A stretch of DNA of 64,000 nt from Synergistes jonesii (GTDB lineage: Bacteria > Synergistota > Synergistia > Synergistales > Synergistaceae), in NCBI RefSeq assembly GCF_000712295.1, contig NZ_JMKI01000037.1, positions 62,001-126,000 on the forward strand, given 5' to 3'. A model generated the notes under the pieces. The model ran no database searches, had not been told where the DNA came from, and saw only the letters and a list, made by a program, of their open reading frames with translations. Within the stretch, counting starts at the first letter, position 1. Each line of letters begins with the position of its first letter. Made by a program: the position numbers and the translations under genes. Shown here piece by piece: positions 62,231 to 64,000 of this stretch.

Positions 62231-64000
62231 AATGGAACCTGCCTTCGTCTCCGTCCGCATAGTCGAGGCGCAGATTTCCCAGAGGCGTATTCAAGCGGAT
62301 GCCAATTCCCGGCGCGGAACCCCAGCCGTCGTCGCCGTAGATTACGTCCTCACCGTTGCGGATCTTGCCGGAATCCCAGGCGCGTCCTATATCGTAGAAT
62401 ACGACGAACGAGAACATCTTCTGCATCGGTATGCGGAGTTCGAAGTTGCCGAGCACCATGTTGCGGCCGCGGTAATAGTCGTCGTCATAGCCGCGCAGCG
62501 TCGTGTCTCCGCCGACCGTGTACATTTCATCGTAAGGCACGTCGCCGGTCGAAGAGCCGGCGATCACACGGGCGGCGAGGGTAACCGGCTTATCGCCGTA
62601 GCCGTCGAGCAGATTCGTTTCGAATAGGCCTTTGAGGAAGTTGCCGACCGGGAAGTAGAACTTCGTTTCCAGCCAGTATTTCATATAGCTGTAGTCTTCC
62701 TCGTTGACGGTAGCCTTGCCGAACTGGAAGCTAAGGCTCTCGACGTCGCCGCGCGTATAGGGCGCGTATTCGTCGATGTTGAAGCGGCGGAAGGAAAGCG
62801 TCGCCGAATAGTAATCGCCTTCGGCGAGCTCTTCTTCGCGGATCCTCCGCAGCTCCTCGGCGCGGGCGCTTTCATCCGGATAGTCCTCGACGAAGCCGTC
62901 CCTTTCCCTCATATTGTCGTTCTTCGTGTTATGCCAGTCGAGCAGCACGTACCAGTTATACTTCGATTCGTCCCTGAACTTTTTGCCGAAGCCGAGGAAA
63001 GCTCCGTACTTGTCGCGGTCGTATTCCAGGTACTGCTTATCGTTCTGGTAATAATATATGTCGTCCCAGGCGCGCTTATAGCCGCCGAACTTCCAGGCCA
63101 TCACCTTTCCGCTCATGTAGGGCTGTTCGAGCGAGAGCCAGTACTCCTCGCGGTCGCCGAGCTCGAAGCCGACGCTAAGCTTCAGCCCGCGCCCGGATAT
63201 ATTGTAGTTCTCATAGCTCATGCCGCCGCCGAAGCCGCTCTGCGTGCCGTAGGAAACGTTGAAGCCAAGCTTGCCGGTGCGCGCCTCTTCGACGGTGAGA
63301 ACGACTATGACCTCGTCCTGATTCTCTCCAGGCTCGAAGTTGACGTTGACGTCGTTGAAATAGCCGATGCCCTGCAGGCGGTTCAGCGTAAGGCGCAGCT
63401 TATTGGCGTTGAAAAGTTCTCCGGGTTTTATTTTCAGATAGCGTTCGATGATGTGTTTCTTCGTGATCCTGTTGCCCTGTATGATTATGTCGGAAACCTT
63501 CGGCTCTATGATCTCGACGGTTATAACGTCTCCGTCGATCTTAACGTCCTTGACGTTCGCCATAACATAGCCGTCCGACTGATATTTTTCCTTTATCCTT
63601 TGAAGGTCGTTGCGGAAAAACGTCCTGTTGAATATCATTCCGGGCTGCGTGAATATGGCGCTTTTCAGCTTGTCCTCGTCGTATACGGTGTTGCCGATGA
63701 ATTTGATCTCTCCGACCTTCGGGTTTTCCTGAACTACGAACGTGACCTTGACGCCGTCGCCTTCATCGGTCACTTTGTAATCCGCCGAGCTGAAAAATCC
63801 GAGTTCGAATATCGCGTCCGCATCCTTGCGGAGCTTTTCTTCGTCGACATGCTCGCCCACCTTAGAGGTGACGACGCTCATGATATGCTCGGCCGCCACT
63901 TCCTCGTTGCCCTTAAGTTCGACGCTCTCTATGACGGGCCCCGTCAGCTTTTCCATTTCCGGAGGCTCCGGCTGTTCGGGCTTCGCCGCGGAGCTCTGCT
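62208..64000 (-). CDS. bamA: Outer-membrane assembly factor BamA, C-terminal part
   Basis: BamA inserts barrel proteins in the outer membrane. The gene continues past the right edge; 597 codons are visible, with a proline-rich linker (PEQPEPPEMEK), three POTRA domains (about 1-245 of the visible part) and the 16-strand barrel ending GRFHFGFGELF. The barrel motif GGDTTLRGYDDDYYRGRN holds the conserved (V)RG(F/Y) loop 6. The signal peptide is outside the window. Confidence 0.95.
   Translation of the reverse strand, partial: QSSAAKPEQPEPPEMEKLTGPVIESVELKGNEEVAAEHIMSVVTSKVGEHVDEEKLRKDADAIFELGFFSSADYKVTDEGDGVKVTFVVQENPKVGEIKFIGNTVYDEDKLKSAIFTQPGMIFNRTFFRNDLQRIKEKYQSDGYVMANVKDVKIDGDVITVEIIEPKVSDIIIQGNRITKKHIIERYLKIKPGELFNANKLRLTLNRLQGIGYFNDVNVNFEPGENQDEVIVVLTVEEARTGKLGFNVSYGTQSGFGGGMSYENYNISGRGLKLSVGFELGDREEYWLSLEQPYMSGKVMAWKFGGYKRAWDDIYYYQNDKQYLEYDRDKYGAFLGFGKKFRDESKYNWYVLLDWHNTKNDNMRERDGFVEDYPDESARAEELRRIREEELAEGDYYSATLSFRRFNIDEYAPYTRGDVESLSFQFGKATVNEEDYSYMKYWLETKFYFPVGNFLKGLFETNLLDGYGDKPVTLAARVIAGSSTGDVPYDEMYTVGGDTTLRGYDDDYYRGRNMVLGNFELRIPMQKMFSFVVFYDIGRAWDSGKIRNGEDVIYGDDGWGSAPGIGIRLNTPLGNLRLDYADGDEGRFHFGFGELF

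Overview
This window reads as a piece of a moderately GC-rich, diderm, amino-acid-fermenting anaerobe of the phylum Synergistota; a Cloacibacillus-like organism is my best guess. The support is inferential. There are two Synerg-CTERM-type sorting tails, an SLH-domain outer-membrane porin, a full lipid A/LPS-assembly cluster, an acetate kinase, and a selenoprotein glycine reductase operon. No rRNA, insertion sequence, prophage or CRISPR array is visible.

Layout. 1-6.1 kb: catabolic genes (a GntP permease fragment, a CdaR-type regulator, a two-subunit CoA-transferase, a gate-domain permease with a small membrane protein, and a LysR regulator). 6.1-10.2 kb: an exported coiled-coil protein, the SLH porin with a long leader, and an MFS transporter. 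10.3-23.2 kb: rsmD-coaD, tmcAL (opposite strand), then ackA-yceD-rpmF followed by a fatty-acid synthesis cluster (fapR-plsX-fabH-fabK-fabD-fabG-acpP-fabF) that runs into rnc and a pilin-like gene. 23.3-23.6 kb: tRNA-Ser(GGA) and the SRP RNA. 24.1-30.8 kb: the phosphate regulon pstSCAB-phoU-phoB-phoR on the minus strand, with GTAACG repeats upstream of pstS. 30.9-37.1 kb: glycine-riboswitch-controlled grdX-grdE-grdB(Sec)-grdC-grdD. 37.3-44.9 kb: a sodium:amino-acid symporter, ymdB-rny, a D-aminopeptidase/ROK-kinase pair, ychF and an unannotated 50-codon gene. 45.0-49.8 kb: a cobalamin riboswitch followed by one 1444-codon frame holding two complete exported Synerg-CTERM proteins in tandem. 49.8-56.1 kb: dgkA, an S55 (SpoIVB-type) peptidase, prfB with its +1 frameshift, birA and a selenocysteine-containing selD. 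56.1-64 kb: the envelope cluster lptG/F-kdsC-lpxA-fabZ-lpxC-lpxD, an unknown envelope protein, and bamA.

How the genes fit together. Glycine reductase plus acetate kinase gives acetyl-phosphate to acetate and ATP. GrdB and SelD both need in-frame UGA read as selenocysteine, so selenium metabolism links two distant loci here. Both UGA codons are followed by a small hairpin with a GGC loop 11-12 nt downstream. Three loci are under visible RNA or phosphate control: a glycine riboswitch (grd), a cobalamin riboswitch (tandem surface protein) and Pho-box-like repeats (pst). The most novel item is the B12-riboswitch-controlled tandem surface protein, whose internal sorting tail runs in frame straight into a second signal peptide. 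Second is the unknown beta-rich protein between bamA and lpxD.
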